From Litoditis marina (lineage: Eukaryota > Nematoda > Chromadorea > Rhabditida > Rhabditidae), in assembly GCA_964036275.1 (NCBI GenBank), contig CAXIWQ010000007.1, forward strand, positions 48,003 through 112,002: a DNA stretch of 64,000 nucleotides, in the 5' to 3' direction. The notes beneath the pieces were generated by a model, which made no database searches, was not told the origin of the DNA, and saw only the letters and a list, made by a program, of their open reading frames with translations. Positions within the stretch are counted from its first letter, which is position 1, and every line of letters starts with the position of its first letter. The position numbers were made by a program, and so were the translations under genes. Positions 61,901-64,000 of this stretch are shown here, one piece after another.

Positions 61901-64000
61901 AATGTTCTGAGACTCGATCATTTCAGATCTGAATTATTCCAATCGCGCAATTTTTGCAGGTTTTAAGAATGTTCTAAGACTCGATGATTTCAGATCCGAA
62001 TTATTCCAATCGCGCAATTTTTGCAGGTTTTAAGAATGTTCTAAGACTCGATGATTTCAGACTTGAATTATTCCAATCGCGCAATTTGTGCAGGTTTCAA
62101 GAATGTTCTAAGACTCGATCATTTCAATCTGAATTATTTCAATCGCGCAATTTTTGCAGGTTTTAAGAATGTTCTAAGACTCGATCATTTTCGATCTGAA
62201 TTGTTCCAAATCGCGAAATTTTTGCAGGTTTAAGAATGTTCTAAGACTCGATCATTTCCGATCTAAATTGTTTCAAATCGCGCAATTTTTGCAGGTTTGA
62301 AGAAAGTTATAAGACTCGATCATTTCAGATCTGAATTATTCCGATCGCGCCAATTTTTTTCAGGTTTTAAAAATGTTCTAAGACTCGATCATTTCCGATC
62401 TGAATTGTTCCAAATCGCGCAATTTTTGCAGGTCTTAAATATGTTCTAAGACTCGATCTTTTCCGATCCAATCGCGCAATTTTGCAGGTTCGAAGAATGT
62501 TCTAAGACTCGATCATTTCAGATCTGAATTCTTCCGATCGCGCATTTTTTTCAGGTTTCAAGAATGTTCTAAGACTCGATCATTTCAGATCTGGATTATT
62601 CCAATCGCGCAATTTTTGCAGGTTTTAAAAATGTTCCAAGAGTTGATCATTTCAGATCTGGATTGTTCCAATCGCGCAATTTTTGCAGGTTTTAAGAATG
62701 TTCTAAGACTCGATGATTTCAGATCTGAATTATTCCGATCGCGCAATTTTTCAGGTTTAAAAATGTTCTAAGACTCGATCATTTCCGATCTGATTGTTCC
62801 AAATCGCGCAATTTTTGCAGGTCTTAAATTGTTCTAAGACTCGATCTTTTCCGATCCAATCGCGCAATTTTTGCAGGTTCGAAGAATGTTCTAAGACTCG
62901 ATCATTTCAGATCTGAATTCTTCCGATCGCGCATTTTTTTCAGGTTTCAAGAATGTTCTAAGACTCGATCATTTCAGATCTGGATTATTCCAATCGCGCA
63001 ATTTTTGCAGGTTTTAAAATGTTCCAAGAGTTGATCATTTCAGATCTGGATTGTTCCAATCGCGCAATTTTTGCAGGTTTTAAGAATGTTCTAAGACTCG
63101 ATGATTTCAGATCTGAATTATTCCAATCGCGCATTTGCAGGTTTCAAGAATGTTCTAAGACTCGATCATTTCAGATCTGGATCATTCCAATCGCGCATTT
63201 TTGCAGGTTATATGAATGTTCTAAGACTCGATCATTTCAGATCTGAATTATTCCAATCGCGCAATTTTTGCAGGTTTAAGAATGTTCTAAGACTCGATGA
63301 TTTCAGATCCGAATTATTCCAATCGCGCAATTTTTGCAGGTTTTAAGAATGTTCTAAGACTCGATGATTTCAGATCTGAATTATTCCAATCGCGCAATTT
63401 GTGCAGGTTTCAAGAATGTTCTAAGACTCGATCATTTCCAATCTGAATTATTCCAATCGCGCAATTTTTGCAGGTTTCGAGAATGTTCTAAGACTCGATC
63501 ATTTCAGATCTGGATTATTCCAATTGCGCAATTTTTGCAGGTTTTGAGAATGTTCTAAGACTCGATCATTCAGATCTGAATTATTCCAATCGCGCATTTT
63601 TGCAGGTTTAAGAATGTTCTGAGACTCGATCATTTCCTATCTAAATTGTTTCAAATCGCGCAATTTTTGCAGGTTTGAAGAATGTTCTAAGACTCGATCA
63701 TTTCCGATCTAAATTGTTTCAAATCGCGCAATTTTTGCAGGTTTGAAGAAAGTTATAAGACTCGATCATTTCAGATCTGAATTATTCCGATCGCGCAATT
63801 TTTTCAGGTTTTAAAAATGTTCTAAGACTCGATCATTTCCGATCTGAATTGTTCCAAATCGCGCAATTTTTGCAGGTCTTAAATATGTTCTAAGACTCGA
63901 TCTTTTCCGATCCAATCGCGCAATTTTTGCAGGTTCGAAGAATGTTCTAAGACTCGATCATTTCAGATCTGAATTCTTCCGATCGCGCATTTTTTCAGGT

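Larger units (their letters stand above)
56497..64000 (-). repeat. Satellite B array, arm 2 (inverted)
   Basis: About 111 monomers of satellite B in the opposite orientation to arm 1. Landmarks read CAATCGCGCAATTTTTGCAGG, TTTTAAGAATGTTCTAAGAC, TCGATGATTTCAGATCTG and AATTATTCC. Subtypes of arm 1 reappear as reverse complements (GATCTGAATTGTTCCAAATCG, TCTAAATTGTTTCAAATCG and the 56-57-bp short form), along with forms common only here, such as GCGCAAGATGTGCAGG and GGTTATATGAATG. One-base deletions are frequent (for example GATGATTCAGATC near 59580 and 60180). The array continues past the right edge of the window. Confidence 0.97.

Noticed and set aside
49797..64000. CRISPR-like array (regular 67-bp repeats)
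   Set aside because: There are no unique spacers; the whole period is repeated. Monomers are contiguous and diverge evenly, with no cas genes.
1..64000. tRNA, rRNA or telomeric repeats within the array
   Set aside because: No cloverleaf-like segments, rRNA-like conserved blocks or TTAGG/TTAGGG-type short tandem repeats were found by reading both strands.

Overview
The window is satellite DNA from end to end. I see no conventional gene, RNA gene, transposon, CRISPR array or promoter. Two unrelated tandem-repeat families fill all 64 kb. Satellite A (about 189 bp, about 38% G+C in the monomer counted by hand) occupies 1-49796, roughly 263 monomers. Satellite B (about 67 bp, about 34% G+C) occupies 49797-64000, roughly 210 monomers. 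They meet at one abrupt junction. Both arrays run off the window ends, so their true sizes are unknown.

This organisation (long homogenised arrays, nested higher-order repeats or HORs, orientation switches, no interspersed genes) is typical of eukaryotic constitutive heterochromatin: pericentromeric, centromeric or subtelomeric. I do not recognise either monomer and will not name a species. A bacterial or phage origin is very unlikely.

Layout: (1) 1-16557, satellite A in 'reverse' orientation (its open frame lies on the minus strand), with 6-, 7- and 8-monomer HORs and many one-base indels. (2) 16558-34641, satellite A in forward orientation, with its own variants: 3-monomer (567 bp) and 14-monomer (2646 bp) repeats and monomers with internal 16-bp or 33-bp expansions. 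(3) 34642-49796, satellite A reverse again, very homogeneous, with a 16-monomer (3024 bp) HOR and a 13-monomer (2457 bp) HOR. (4) 49797-56496, satellite B in one orientation, with a 25/23-monomer repeat. (5) 56497-64000, satellite B inverted around a near-palindromic point, with an 8-monomer (536 bp) tandem duplication.

The main caution concerns satellite A. Its 189-bp period equals 63 codons and one frame lacks stops in most monomers, so the array shows spectacular repetitive ORFs of up to 1011 codons. I read these as by-products of a period divisible by three. Frames are broken by indels, amino-acid-changing variants are common, and a stop-bearing monomer recurs throughout. I therefore annotate no confident CDS. 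Possible translation or transcription of the satellite is listed as a testable finding. The most informative features are the HOR hierarchy, the three orientation switches, the A/B boundary and the contrast in indel density between blocks.
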